64,000 nucleotides of DNA, from contig NZ_AP022592.1 of assembly GCF_010731815.2 (NCBI RefSeq), positions 1 to 64,000 of the forward strand, given 5' to 3'. Every line of letters begins with the position of its first letter. The stretch's first letter is position 1. The DNA is from Mycolicibacterium arabiense (GTDB taxonomy: Bacteria > Actinomycetota > Actinomycetes > Mycobacteriales > Mycobacteriaceae). This document shows, piece by piece, positions 37,245-46,877 of the stretch. The notes under the pieces are model-generated. The model had not been told where the DNA came from. It did no database searches and saw only the letters and a program-made list of their open reading frames with translations. Made by a program: the position numbers and the translations under genes.

Positions 37245-38660
37245 CTAGGCCGAGGCCCTCGCGGTGCGGTTCCTTCGTGCGGTGACGGCGTTGTCGTAGA
37301 TGTCGAGGAACTCGCTCCAGTCTGGAATCTGCACGCGGCGTCCTGCCGTTCCGCGCAGCAGCACTTGGGCCTCTTCGAGGCTCTGGGGCAGCAGCTCTTG
37401 CCAGTCGATGATGGAGCCGAGTTGTGAGGACTGTGACCGGCTTCCACCGTTCGGTTCATAGGATTCGGTGCGCCGCGTGGCCAGTCCCTGCCAGTGCGAG
37501 GCCTGTTCGAGCAGGTGACGTTCGTGGGCGCCGTACATCACGACGGTGCCGGGGAAGATGTCGCGCAGGGCGTCGGCGTACTTCGGTCCGTAGACGACGT
37601 CGAAGTGGCTGGAGGCTTGCACGGTGGCCATGATGTTCACGCCCAGGCCGGCTGATTCGCCGACGTAGTTGAGCAGGGCCGGCAGTGGGCAGGAGTTGCA
37701 TACCTCGTCGAGTTCGAGCAGTAGCCGGTGTTCGAGTTGGTGCTGAGCGGTGCGCTTGCGGAAGTGGCGGATGATGGAGTCGATGAGCGCTACCGCCGCG
37801 CCGGCGACAGTGCCGGTGTTGGGGGCGATGACGAACAGGCTCGCGTCGGGAACGTCGAGCATCGACACGTCGAAGGCTTCGATGCTAATTTCATCGACCG
37901 CACTGAGGCCATCGAGGTGGGCGGTGGTGCTGAGCCCGAGGCGAACCCAGGGGGTGACGGCTTTGGAGACGGTGATCGCCACGCTGTCGCGCATGCGACC
38001 GTCCAAGGTCAAGACTCGCTGCATGGGGTCGGCCAACTGCGGGTGCGGACACAGCGCCGCGGCGGTCACCCACGATGGGGTGGCCTCCAGCGTCATCTGC
38101 GTACCGGCTTGGTCGTCGTCGTCGATGCCGAGGTTCTCCACCGCTTCGAGCACCCAGGGCATCCCTTTGGTGTTGCCCTGGGGGCTGGCGGCGTAGAGCA
38201 GGCACGCCAGTGGGCGGCTGGCGGTGGATTCCCAAAGCCCGCCGGCGGCCACGGTCTGGCCGCTGGAGGCTCCTCCGAACCCGACACCGGAAGTGGCGAG
38301 CATCGTTTCGGCGACGGTCAGGGCTTCGTCGGCCGAGGTGATCGACATGGTGGGGTCGCTGACCATTGACCGCACGCCGTGGGGCCAGACCAGAGTCTTC
38401 TCCGGCCGCAGGTCGATCACGCCGGTGGGACCGAGACCGCGGCGCATCAGGACCAGCTCGGCGAGGTCTTCCTTGCTGGACACTGCGACCAGCGGCCCGG
38501 GGTGCAGTACGGCCGCCGGAGCCAGCAGGCGGCGTGTTTTTCCGGTGCGGGTGGGGGCGCTGATCGCCAAATGCGGTGCGCCTTGCACCTTCTCGTACTG
38601 CTCTTTGTCGTTGACGACCAGCCCGCAGTACGGGCTGTAGGGCTCGTGGCGCGTGCTCAT
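37245..38660 (-). CDS. VirD4/TraG-like coupling ATPase
   Basis: 471 residues. Coupling proteins bring the relaxase-DNA complex to the T4SS. Walker A is APTRTGKTRR at about residue 35-44 and Walker B is LLLELDEVCN near 310. IMATVQASSHFDVVYG is the conserved motif after it. Unlike classical VirD4 it has no N-terminal membrane helices, so it probably docks on a separate membrane partner. It lies 60 bases downstream of traA on the same strand, and both are likely one transcript. Frame intact. Confidence 0.8.
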   Translation of the reverse strand: MSTRHEPYSPYCGLVVNDKEQYEKVQGAPHLAISAPTRTGKTRRLLAPAAVLHPGPLVAVSSKEDLAELVLMRRGLGPTGVIDLRPEKTLVWPHGVRSMVSDPTMSITSADEALTVAETMLATSGVGFGGASSGQTVAAGGLWESTASRPLACLLYAASPQGNTKGMPWVLEAVENLGIDDDDQAGTQMTLEATPSWVTAAALCPHPQLADPMQRVLTLDGRMRDSVAITVSKAVTPWVRLGLSTTAHLDGLSAVDEISIEAFDVSMLDVPDASLFVIAPNTGTVAGAAVALIDSIIRHFRKRTAQHQLEHRLLLELDEVCNSCPLPALLNYVGESAGLGVNIMATVQASSHFDVVYGPKYADALRDIFPGTVVMYGAHERHLLEQASHWQGLATRRTESYEPNGGSRSQSSQLGSIIDWQELLPQSLEEAQVLLRGTAGRRVQIPDWSEFLDIYDNAVTARRNRTARASA

Positions 38661-38720
38661 GGGGTCATGGTGGCGGGCGGTGCGCGCGAGAGTCCACCAC
38701 CAGAGCCGGATTCGTGGCTG

Positions 38721-41700
38721 TTAGTCCTCGATGCTGGCGCCGAGGGCGGGGTCGCGGTCGGCCGAGCGGGTCTGGGTACGCCACCCCAGGGCGAGGTGAC
38801 GACGTTGGGCGGAGCGGACCGCCGAGGCTGCGGTGTCGTACTGGCTGAGCAGCTGCTGCCACGGTTCGCTGAGGCGTGCGCGGCCGAGGCGGTCGGCCAG
38901 GGTGACCGCCGGAGTGGGTGCCAGGAGCGGATCTTCGGGCGCGACCGGGCCCACCGTGAGCGCAGAGTTCGACGGCAGCGAGTGAGTGAGGAGCTGCAGC
39001 GCGGGGGCGCTGGGCCCACGGCTGGCGCCGTGGTCGAGGAGGATCACCCGAGCGTCGGCCGCGGCGGCGTGGCGGGCGATGTCTGCGAGCTGATCGGGTT
39101 CGGCGGTGGCGGGGTCGTCGATCACGACGATGGCCCCGGGCGCCAGAGTCCAGTGCTGCTCGCTGACCTGGCGGTGGGCGTGACTGATCGTGGTGATGGT
39201 GTCGGCCAGCTCGGCGCCACGGGCCGTCGCCGCGCTGGTATCGCTCGCTGCGAGCCACAAGACCTTGCGATCACCGGCGTTGGCGGTGCTGCGCAGGGTG
39301 GAGAGCGCCGCGGTTGTCTCCCCGTCTGCGATGTCGGCGCGGACGATGGCGAGTCGATATGGCAGTGCCGCTAGGGATTTGAGTCGGCCGGCTGTTTGGG
39401 CGTCGAGTGCCGAGACAGCCGCGTCGGGGATCTGCAGGGGAGTGCGGTTGAGGTCGAGGTCACCGGCGACCTGGAGGAGAGCCACTTCGGAGCGTGCCGA
39501 GTACAGAAGCTGCTCGAGGGTGTCGGAGGTCGCGGTCTGAGCGGCGGCGAACGCGCTGGCGATGTCGCGGTCGGCGCGTTCGATGTCGCGGCGCAGCGCC
39601 TCACGTCGCTTGCTGAGTTCGGCGCGGGCGGTCAGGTCCGCGCGTTCGGCGTCGCCGCGTGCGGCGGCGACGTCGCGCTCGGTGACGATCTTGTCGGCAC
39701 CGCCGGCGGCGGCGGCCCGGGCGGCCTGGGCGTCGGCGAGGGCCTGCTGGAACTGCAGCGACGGCGGCTGATCGGGGAGCAGACCGGTGTAAAAGGCGAG
39801 GTGCTGGCGGGCGGAGGCGATGTCGAGTTCGTCAGCATCGGGGGTGGCCCGCAGGAGGTGGAGTTGGGCTCGGGCGTGTTCGACCAGGAGCAGGGCGTCG
39901 TTGTATGCGGCGTCGGCGTCGGCCCACTGCTCCATCACCGCGGTGACGGCGTGGCTGTAGGGGCGATCGGCATCGACTTGGCGGCGCATGCGCAGCAGAT
40001 CGTCGGCGGCGGCGCGTAGCGCCGGGCCGTTTCCGGTGCGAATTTCGGCGTCCAAAGTTTTTATTTTCTCGCTGACAGTCCGGTATACGGCGCGCAACGA
40101 AATGAGTGTTTCCATGGTGATGCCCCATTCCGGTGCAGGGCGATTTGCTGACAGGTCTTCGAATCGGAGATCCTCGAATTCCTGGGGCCCGTATTCGAAT
40201 GCGTCGAATTCATCGGGCGGGGCGATGTCGAAGTAATCGTCGAAGGGCGGGTGCTCGTCGATGTGCGCGTAGGGGTGCTCGGGGTCGGGCGGGAAGAGGA
40301 CTTCGTCGGCGGGATCCGGCGGGGCGTCATCGGGGACGGGCAGGTCCTGGAAGTCGGTGCCAAGGCGGGCGTGGAGGCGGTGGGTGAATGCATCGACGGT
40401 GTAGGTGATCAGGCGGGCGTAGTCGCCGGGCGGGATTGGGTGGTCCTCGTCGCTGGCGTCGGCGAGGTGTTCGGCGGCGACGTGGAGCAGGTCGCGGGGC
40501 GTCCACGTTCGTGGGTTGGCCGCGCTGATGGCAGCGACCAGACCGGGCCAGGCGGGATCGGAGGTGATGGTTTCGGTCAACGCGGCGCCGAATACGGCGT
40601 CGACGTCGGTGATCCAGGCGGGCCGCAGCCGTGAATGGGTGGTGGCCAGGGTGGCCGTGGGGGACAGGGCTCCAGCGATGCGCCACCACAGGGCCGCGGC
40701 GGGCAGCTCGTCGGGCAGCGGGCCTTGGCGTGCGGCGGTGGTGATGATCTGGCGCAGATCGGGGGTGGTGCGGGTGGCCTGGGCGAGCTGAGCGGCCAGT
40801 TGGGGCCAGTAGGCATCGGCGCGCAGGCGCGGATCGATGGCGTCGATGAGGTCGTTCCACCGGGTGGTGTCGGCACTGCGCCGCCCAATGCCGGCGGCGG
40901 CGTGGCGCTGCAGCAGGGCCTGGACGGCGCGCGTGCGCACCGGGTACTGACGGGCGCCGGTGAGGCGGGTGTCAGCCTCTTCGACACCGGTGGCGGCGCG
41001 GAACACCGCGATCTCGGCGGTCAGAGCCGGATTGACCGTGATCAGGGGCCGCGCCCAGGTAGGGGCGGTCGCATTGGTCCAGCCGCGTGCGCGCTCGCGG
41101 ATCTCCTCGGCCAAACTCTCGACCAGTTCCTCGCGGCGGGCCAGATAGCCGCCCCACTGCGGGTCGTCGGCCAATGCTCGGGGGACGGCGGGAAGCCAGC
41201 GCAGGACCCCAATTCCGGCGGAATGCGTGCCGGCGGGGTCGATGCGGTGATCCAGCACCGCCGCGGGGTCGGCGGCGTCATCGACGCTGCCCTTGGCTAG
41301 CGCCTCAGTCAGCAGCTCGCGCGGATCGGCACCACCGAGGGCCAGGACCGAAAGGTTGCGGCGCAGCACCGGCCAGGCGTCACGCTGGCTGAGCCGGGGA
41401 ATCACCTCATCGGCCAAGGCGTCGAGACGGTCCCGCGCCCCGGTGCCCAGCCGGTTCTCGGCGGCAGCGCCGAGCGCGTCGTAGTACATGTCGGCTGCCG
41501 CCTGCAGACGCGCGGCGGGATCGGCGGCCTGTCGGGCGGCGGTGGTCGCAGAGACCTGTGCGCCGTCTCGGGCCAAGATTCTGGTCAACACGTCGACAGC
41601 GGTCTCGGGGTGGGTGGCTTTGGGGGAGAGCAGCCGGTGCGGGTCGCCCTCGGCGGTCGAGAGGTATAGGTGGTTTTCGTCGGTGCCGCGAGTCATCGCG

Positions 41701-44573
41701 ACGTAGAGGTGCTGGCGGGTCAGCATGTCCGAGCCGACGATGTGGCAGGTGCCCTTGGTGTCTCGGCGGCCGGCGGTCAAGCCTTGGGCGGAGTCGATGG
41801 TGGCCGCGTAACCCAGGGTGACGTGCTCGGCGGTGTAGTCCGCCGGCAGTGTGACGATGCGCCCGCTGCGCAGATGACGGGCCTTGAGCGCGCCATTGGG
41901 GAGGACTTCGGTGATGGTGTAGCGGTAGCCGTTGCGGACGAAGTCGTTGCGGCCGATCGTGATTCGGCGGTTGTTCTTGCGGGTGCGGATGGTGTCTCCG
42001 ACGCTGCCGTGCAGCTGATCGGCCAGCACCACCGTGGCCGCCCGTGCCGCTTCGGGGTCGGCGGCCAATCGATCGGCACGGGCGCGGGCGTTGAGTTCGT
42101 TGATGACGTCGTTGGTCGGCGCGAGCAGGATGGAATCCCCACCCGCAGCCAGGTCGGCCCGCCAGGCCTCGTACGCCATGTCGGCGGCGGTCTCGTCGGT
42201 GCCGACGTGGATGCGGTGGCGGTCGATGTAGAAGCCAATCCCGGCCGGGTCGGCGTCGTGTAGCGCGAGCCCGGCGGCCGCTTCGGCCGGGGATTTGAAC
42301 CGCACCACTTCGCTGAGGGTGAGCGCGTCGGTGGCCTCGGCGATGTCACGCAGAACCCCGCCGGCCGAGATCGACGAGAGCTGTCCGTCATCACCGACCA
42401 GGCGCACGCTGGCGCCCTTAGACAGTGCGTCGGTGATCATTGCGTCCAGCCCGGCGGTGGCGGCCTTGCCGGCCTCGTCGACCACGATCAACGTCTCAGG
42501 CCCAACGTGGGTGAACCATTCGGGCACGGGGGACGTCGCGGCCTTGGCCGGGTCGGCCGACCACACGTACTTGTCCAAGGTGTCGGTGGTGGCGCCCAGG
42601 TCCTCCCCGAGCACGATCGCCGCGTCGGCGGTCGGGGCCAAACCGATGACGTGTCCGCCCGAGCTGCGCCACGCATGCGCCAACGCCGCCATCGCGGTCG
42701 TCTTGCCGGTTCCTGCTGGGGCCAGCGCAAGCGCGACACGGCGCCCGCAGGTGGCCATCTCCGAGACCAGCGCAGCCTGACCGGGATTGAGCGTGCGACC
42801 CCGCGCGGCCGAATCTGCGAGCGCCATTTCGACATCGGCGGCGGTCGCGACACGGCCGTCGCCGCGATGCACCGCATCCAGGATTCGACGCTCGGCGGCC
42901 AGCGTTTCGCGGCTGGTGTAGAACTCCACACCGTGACGGCTGTAGACGCTGGCACCGTCGCGGCGACGCATTGCGACAGGCTCACCCAGGTCGGCGTCGG
43001 CCACGCGGGCATGCGGCACTGAGAACGCGTCCCCGAGGGCGGTATCGGTGAGCCTCTCGACCAATGCGACATCGTGCGCCACGTCGTGTGCGCGGGCCAT
43101 CCGCAGCGCTTCGGCGCGCACGTGATGACGCTGCCAGGTGGCCCGGGTTTCGGACACCGTGGCGACGAGTTCGCCGGCGCGCGACGCGATCCACTCCTCG
43201 TCGATGACGGGCGCGGAGCGGGCACGGTCGGGGCCGGCGAGTACACCGGCCAACATCTGATGCAGACCGTCACGCCCAAGGACCTCAACGGCTTGCGTGC
43301 GCCAGACGTCGCGCTGCTCGGCCAGCGAGCGTGGCTCGTGCTTGGCTTCGCGCGATTCCAGGGTCGCCTGCTGAGCCAGGGCGATGATCTCGATGTTGGT
43401 GGGTTCGCGGCCGTGATCGGTCTGAAACGCCTTGGCTAGCTCGGCTGCGCGGGCCTCGATCGCGGCGCGTCGGCTCGACCACCGAGCCATCAATTCGGTC
43501 GACATTCCGGCGATTTCGCGGACCGGACGCTTACCGCGGCCGCGGGCCTGTTCGACGAACGGAACATTGAGCCCAGCGATCATGTGGGCTTCCAGCCGTG
43601 TGTTGTACAGCTCCGAAGCTGCGACGGTGACCCGGTGCAGCGGCTGACCGTCCAGGGCCATCCAGCGACGCACGCCATTGGCGTCGACGTGGGACACCTT
43701 GTTGGAGATGGCCACGTGGGTGTGCAGGTCGGGATCCCCGGCGCGGGAATCGCGGTGGGTGAACTCTGCGGCGATGAGCCCTTCGGTGTCGACCTGGGCC
43801 ACACCGTTGGTGCCGGTGCGGGTGAAAGTGGCTTGATCTTGCAGCCACTGCAAGACGTCGGCGACGGCCGCATGATGGGCCGCTTCGATCTGCTCGGCCA
43901 CCGGCAGCGAGGCGATCGCCCACAGTGCCGACACCGATTTCACCGGTGAGAACGTCAGGTCGTAACCAGCCACGGCGGTGGTGCGGGCGCGGGTGTTGCG
44001 GGCGATGAACCCGGACAGTTCGCGGTCATCGGCGGGCGGGCGACCGTACTGCTGGGCGAACAACTCCACCGCCACGCGTGTCCGGATGTCGGCACGTATC
44101 TCGGGGGCGATGGTGGCGTTCCAGTGGGCGCCGACTTCGGCGTTGTGATCGCGGAAGGCCACCGCTAGGCGTCGCGCGAACTCAGGTTCGCCGTCACGTA
44201 CGTGGAACTTGCGGCCGAGGTGGCTGGCCGCTTTTTGGGTGCCCATGTTGCGCCCGGCGACATAGGTCTCGATGCGCTCGGCGTTGGGGTGCAACCCCTC
44301 GCCGTAGAGGGCGCGCATCTGGGCTTCGCTGACTCCGGAACCCTCCTCGACGCTCCAGATCTGCTCGCGGATCTGCGCGTTGACGTCACAGCGGCCGGTG
44401 TCGGACAGAGCGGCCAGGCCGCGACCCGTCCAGCGGCCCGGCGTCTCGCCCTTGGCCGAGTAGTAGTCGGCCAGTGTGGAGCGGCCCCGCTCGGTGCTGT
44501 CAGCGGCAGCGACCTGACGAACCAGGTACAGGTACCCGTCCCCGGCAGTCAGCTTGTGCAGCGTCATCACCAT
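38721..44573 (-). CDS. traA: TraA, MOB_F-type relaxase-helicase
   Basis: About 1950 residues. It nicks oriT, stays bound to the 5' end and unwinds the plasmid for transfer. The relaxase part has the N-terminal LHKLTAGDGYLYL, a candidate catalytic tyrosine pair (ADYYSAKG, near residue 38), GYDLTFSPVKSVSALWA and the metal-binding three-His motif THRDSRAGDPDLHTH near 275-289. The helicase part is RecD-like: Walker A APAGTGKTTAM near 625, LIVVDEAGKA, DSAQGLTAGR and YVAMTRGTDENHLYL. A long C-terminal region follows, helical and with coiled-coil-like Ala/Asp/Arg-rich stretches. GTG 44582, ATG 44573 and ATG 44567 are all possible starts. The frame is intact over nearly 6 kb. Confidence 0.9.
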   Translation of the reverse strand: MVMTLHKLTAGDGYLYLVRQVAAADSTERGRSTLADYYSAKGETPGRWTGRGLAALSDTGRCDVNAQIREQIWSVEEGSGVSEAQMRALYGEGLHPNAERIETYVAGRNMGTQKAASHLGRKFHVRDGEPEFARRLAVAFRDHNAEVGAHWNATIAPEIRADIRTRVAVELFAQQYGRPPADDRELSGFIARNTRARTTAVAGYDLTFSPVKSVSALWAIASLPVAEQIEAAHHAAVADVLQWLQDQATFTRTGTNGVAQVDTEGLIAAEFTHRDSRAGDPDLHTHVAISNKVSHVDANGVRRWMALDGQPLHRVTVAASELYNTRLEAHMIAGLNVPFVEQARGRGKRPVREIAGMSTELMARWSSRRAAIEARAAELAKAFQTDHGREPTNIEIIALAQQATLESREAKHEPRSLAEQRDVWRTQAVEVLGRDGLHQMLAGVLAGPDRARSAPVIDEEWIASRAGELVATVSETRATWQRHHVRAEALRMARAHDVAHDVALVERLTDTALGDAFSVPHARVADADLGEPVAMRRRDGASVYSRHGVEFYTSRETLAAERRILDAVHRGDGRVATAADVEMALADSAARGRTLNPGQAALVSEMATCGRRVALALAPAGTGKTTAMAALAHAWRSSGGHVIGLAPTADAAIVLGEDLGATTDTLDKYVWSADPAKAATSPVPEWFTHVGPETLIVVDEAGKAATAGLDAMITDALSKGASVRLVGDDGQLSSISAGGVLRDIAEATDALTLSEVVRFKSPAEAAAGLALHDADPAGIGFYIDRHRIHVGTDETAADMAYEAWRADLAAGGDSILLAPTNDVINELNARARADRLAADPEAARAATVVLADQLHGSVGDTIRTRKNNRRITIGRNDFVRNGYRYTITEVLPNGALKARHLRSGRIVTLPADYTAEHVTLGYAATIDSAQGLTAGRRDTKGTCHIVGSDMLTRQHLYVAMTRGTDENHLYLSTAEGDPHRLLSPKATHPETAVDVLTRILARDGAQVSATTAARQAADPAARLQAAADMYYDALGAAAENRLGTGARDRLDALADEVIPRLSQRDAWPVLRRNLSVLALGGADPRELLTEALAKGSVDDAADPAAVLDHRIDPAGTHSAGIGVLRWLPAVPRALADDPQWGGYLARREELVESLAEEIRERARGWTNATAPTWARPLITVNPALTAEIAVFRAATGVEEADTRLTGARQYPVRTRAVQALLQRHAAAGIGRRSADTTRWNDLIDAIDPRLRADAYWPQLAAQLAQATRTTPDLRQIITTAARQGPLPDELPAAALWWRIAGALSPTATLATTHSRLRPAWITDVDAVFGAALTETITSDPAWPGLVAAISAANPRTWTPRDLLHVAAEHLADASDEDHPIPPGDYARLITYTVDAFTHRLHARLGTDFQDLPVPDDAPPDPADEVLFPPDPEHPYAHIDEHPPFDDYFDIAPPDEFDAFEYGPQEFEDLRFEDLSANRPAPEWGITMETLISLRAVYRTVSEKIKTLDAEIRTGNGPALRAAADDLLRMRRQVDADRPYSHAVTAVMEQWADADAAYNDALLLVEHARAQLHLLRATPDADELDIASARQHLAFYTGLLPDQPPSLQFQQALADAQAARAAAAGGADKIVTERDVAAARGDAERADLTARAELSKRREALRRDIERADRDIASAFAAAQTATSDTLEQLLYSARSEVALLQVAGDLDLNRTPLQIPDAAVSALDAQTAGRLKSLAALPYRLAIVRADIADGETTAALSTLRSTANAGDRKVLWLAASDTSAATARGAELADTITTISHAHRQVSEQHWTLAPGAIVVIDDPATAEPDQLADIARHAAAADARVILLDHGASRGPSAPALQLLTHSLPSNSALTVGPVAPEDPLLAPTPAVTLADRLGRARLSEPWQQLLSQYDTAASAVRSAQRRHLALGWRTQTRSADRDPALGASIED

Positions 44574-44582
44574 GACGAGCAC

Positions 44583-44826
44583 CCAGTCGACCGCATGGCT
44601 CGGACGCTACGAAGTCGCGGCCCAGAAAAGCCACGACCAAACCGGGGGTTCTTAGCCAAATCTCAGGATTCGATACCTGAATGCAAGAGGTGTGTGGTCT
44701 GCCGGTGGGCTCTGGAAGGGCGCTGTGAGGGGGTGAGCTGAGTGGGCGTAGAGGCGGTGGGCGCGGAGCAGGGTGCGCCGCGGGTGAGTGGTGGGCGTTG
44801 GTAGCGGCAGGCGTGGCGACGAAAAA
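44583..44826. other. Candidate oriT region upstream of traA
   Basis: No gene fits in the 310-base gap between traA and the divergent gene at 44893. Next to a relaxase gene this is the natural place for oriT. It holds an inverted repeat TCAGG-8-CCTGA (44663-44680) and a cluster of GTGGGCG-like direct repeats (about 44717-44795), as expected for binding by a relaxase or accessory protein. I cannot identify the nic site. The rightmost 66 bases are the promoter listed separately. Confidence 0.35.
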
Positions 44827-44892
44827 TTGGTGGATGGCGAATGTGGTTGTGGTGGTGGCCCGCGCCGCCCGACCGCTTCTAATGTCCCGGTC
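44827..44892 (+). promoter_or_regulatory. Leaderless promoter with upstream element shared with 52670
   Basis: TAATGT at 44880-44885 is a -10 element exactly 7 bases before ATG at 44893, and no ribosome binding site precedes that ATG. Upstream, a 53-base block starting with TTGG at 44827 and containing GCGAA and TGTGGTGGTGG recurs at 52670 with identical spacing to its own -10 element. That conservation argues for a shared activator or repressor site. Confidence 0.6.
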
Positions 44893-45363
44893 ATGACAGC
44901 AGCAGGTACGTCCAAGGTGGAGGCCCGGCGGCGGGCGCGCGAGGCGACCAGGCGCGCCAACGAGGCCCGCGCGGCTCGGGAGAAGGCGAACATCGAGAGC
45001 GCGGCGAACTACATGGTGGCCAAAGCCAGGCTGGCCGAGATCGACGCCTGGGAGACCGAGCGCTTGGCCGCGGTGACTCAACAGGTGCGCGCCGAGGCCG
45101 GCAAGCGGCGTGCCGACACTCGAGCCGAGGCCGGCGCGGCGATCAGGCTGCTGCAGGAAAGTGGTGAGACGCTGACGACCATCGCCGAATTGACCGGCGA
45201 CGGCATCGGCGAAGTCCGGGCCATGCTGCGGCACGCCCCGAAGGTCGAAAAGCGCACGGCGAGCAACGGTTCGCATGCACTAGGCGTCGACGGCGAGAAG
45301 GGCGGCGAGCGCGCGGGGGATTCCTACCCTGGTGGCGTCGAGCCGAACGCGGCCACGGCCTGA
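44893..45363 (+). CDS. Basic helical protein with HTH-like tail, relaxosome-accessory candidate
   Basis: 156 residues from ATG at 44893 (leaderless). The first 90 residues form a long charged helix (KVEARRRAREATRRANEAR onward), likely coiled coil. Then GETLTTIAELTGDGIGEVR resembles a small HTH. The tail is disordered. Encoded beside traA on the opposite strand, it fits a MobC-like oriT-binding or transfer-control protein. No defined family recognised. The stop overlaps an ATG at 45363 (TGATG). Confidence 0.6.
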   Translation: MTAAGTSKVEARRRAREATRRANEARAAREKANIESAANYMVAKARLAEIDAWETERLAAVTQQVRAEAGKRRADTRAEAGAAIRLLQESGETLTTIAELTGDGIGEVRAMLRHAPKVEKRTASNGSHALGVDGEKGGERAGDSYPGGVEPNAATA

Positions 45364-45389
45364 TGCAGGAGACCACCGGAGGGCGACCG

Positions 45390-45602
45390 ATGAGCCATGA
45401 GACGACGATCGTGGTGCACGACTGGCAGGGTTCCACCGCCAGCGGGTGGGATCCGCCGGCCGTCGCGCACACCGACGACGCGCTGCGCCAGGTGCGCGCG
45501 GACCCTCGCGACGTCGAGCGCTTCGGGTCCATGATCGAGCGCGAGCTGGAGAGGCGACAGGCACTGGTGGACGGGGAATCAGATGCCGCGCCGAACCGGT
45601 AG
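45390..45602 (+). CDS. Small acidic protein of unknown function
   Basis: 70 residues from ATG at 45390, chosen because GGAGGG lies 6 bases upstream; ATG 45363 is the alternative and would overlap the previous stop. The sequence starts SHETTIVVHDWQGSTASGW, then DDALRQVRADPRDVERFGSM. It is helical in its second half. Operonic with the upstream gene. No family recognised. Confidence 0.5.
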   Translation: MSHETTIVVHDWQGSTASGWDPPAVAHTDDALRQVRADPRDVERFGSMIERELERRQALVDGESDAAPNR

Positions 45603-45669
45603 CTCCCCGAGGCGCGCGGCGGCGCTTTGGCGCCCGCCGTGGGGCGTGCTGAACGTCAGTGCGCGGACG

Positions 45670-45675
45670 TAGGGT
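45670..45675 (+). promoter_or_regulatory. -10 element of HNH gene
   Basis: TAGGGT fits TANNNT and lies 8 bases before ATG at 45684. No Shine-Dalgarno sequence is present, so the transcript is probably leaderless. Confidence 0.35.
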
Positions 45676-45683
45676 CAGCGGCC

Positions 45684-46187
45684 ATGAGAAGCGCAGGCCA
45701 ACTGATCGTTGATCGGCGGCTGCACGCCGCGGAGATCGCGCGCTTCGACAGTCACGTCGTCTGCGGGCCAACGCGTTCGGACTGCGACATCTGGATCGGT
45801 GCCATCGGCGCCGATGGTTACGGCCGGTTCTACCTCACGCGCGACGGCGTGGGGTTCTGCGTGCGGCCGCACCGTTACGCGTTGGCGATCGCCACCGGAA
45901 CCGTGGCTGCGGGGGTGCTGGGTTTGCACGAGTGCGACAACCCGGTGTGCGTGAAGATCGCGGCCGACAGCGACGTGCGGCAGCACGTCGTGTCGGGTTC
46001 CCAGGGCGACAACATGGAGCGGATGGCGCGGATGCGTCGCGGCGGTGGCCGCCATGCGGTGCGGCGCTTCGACAGTCGCGGTGTGCGGCGCGCACGATCG
46101 GTGGCGCTGCGCGATGCGGTGCGCGACGGCTGGGATGCCGCCGCGGTGCAAGCGGCGCTGCTTGGCGACCAGCCCACGCTGTGGTGA
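45684..46187 (+). CDS. HNH endonuclease
   Basis: 167 residues from ATG at 45684. The HNH core reads DCDIWIGAIGADGYGRFYL, RPHRYALAIATG, GLHECDNPVCVK and HVVSGSQGDNM. This is the pattern of HNH nucleases of the phage and mobile-element type, with two Cys-containing knuckles that bind zinc. The basic C-terminus (RRFDSRGVRRARSV) could contact DNA. It may be a free-standing homing-type nuclease or take part in plasmid processing. The next gene is convergent. Confidence 0.75.
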   Translation: MRSAGQLIVDRRLHAAEIARFDSHVVCGPTRSDCDIWIGAIGADGYGRFYLTRDGVGFCVRPHRYALAIATGTVAAGVLGLHECDNPVCVKIAADSDVRQHVVSGSQGDNMERMARMRRGGGRHAVRRFDSRGVRRARSVALRDAVRDGWDAAAVQAALLGDQPTLW

Positions 46188-46327
46188 GTTTGGTATCTCG
46201 CTGAAGAACCGGGCGATTAGCGCTGCGGCCGCGGCGCCCTGGGCGACGCTGGGTGCCGTGGCGCGCGTTGTCGCAACGTCGAGCTGGAGCGGCTCTGGGA
46301 CACCGAGTTTCCGCGTGCTGGGGGCGC

Positions 46328-46861
46328 TCAGCCGCGCTGCATGAGCGCGGCGGTGCGGGGCGGGCGCACGGTGCTGGCGTCGAACCACACGGGCACAGCG
46401 GCGACGCCGGCTGTGCGGGCCCAGCAGATGCGGTGCTGGCCGATCGACTCGAGGTGGCCGTGGGCGTTGAGGAAGTACTTGATCGGGTCGTGGGTGTTGA
46501 GCAGTGCCTGCGCCAGGATTCGGTCGGCTCTCGCAAGGCCCGTGACGCGCGGGTCTTCTTTGCGTGCCCGGTAGATCGCAGTCGGATCGGCTGTCGGGGG
46601 GAAGGGTTCGAGAAAGGCTGTCACTGCCGGCAGCACCGCGGCCCAATCTCCGGCGTGGACATCGCAGACCTGGCGGCGCTCGGCGATCGCGGTGTCGGTG
46701 AACAGCTCTCGGTAGCCGTCCTGCCCGGGGTGCGCGCTCGTGGTGCGCAGTACGCGCGACAACGCCAGGGGACAGTTGGACGGCCTTCCGTCCTGGTGCG
46801 GCCGCTCGCCCATCGTGTGGGGGTAGGGCAGCTCGGCGACGTCGGTCAGGTAGTAGGGCAT
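46328..46861 (-). CDS. ParB/sulfiredoxin-like fold protein, tentative
   Basis: 177 residues. The C-terminal part LESIGQHRICWARTAGVAA followed by VPVWF resembles the ParB/Srx motif (GxHR...A...G...VPV). Upstream it reads DPIKYFLNAHGH. The N-terminal half contains TMGERPHQDGRPSNCPL. No HTH is visible, so it is not a full partition protein. ParB-fold proteins lacking HTH often have nuclease or ATP-using enzyme functions. Assignment rests on one motif. Confidence 0.45.
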   Translation of the reverse strand: MPYYLTDVAELPYPHTMGERPHQDGRPSNCPLALSRVLRTTSAHPGQDGYRELFTDTAIAERRQVCDVHAGDWAAVLPAVTAFLEPFPPTADPTAIYRARKEDPRVTGLARADRILAQALLNTHDPIKYFLNAHGHLESIGQHRICWARTAGVAAVPVWFDASTVRPPRTAALMQRG

Positions 46862-46877
46862 GGCGCGCGGTGCGATG

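Noticed and set aside
39396..42263. Several plus-strand readings of 120-220 residues
   Set aside because: All are antisense to the intact traA gene, Gly/Arg-rich, with no motif or ribosome binding site of note.
44711..44800. GTGGGCG-like repeats as replication iterons
   Set aside because: The copies are irregular in spacing and no Rep gene is nearby. Placement beside traA makes oriT or accessory-protein binding more likely.
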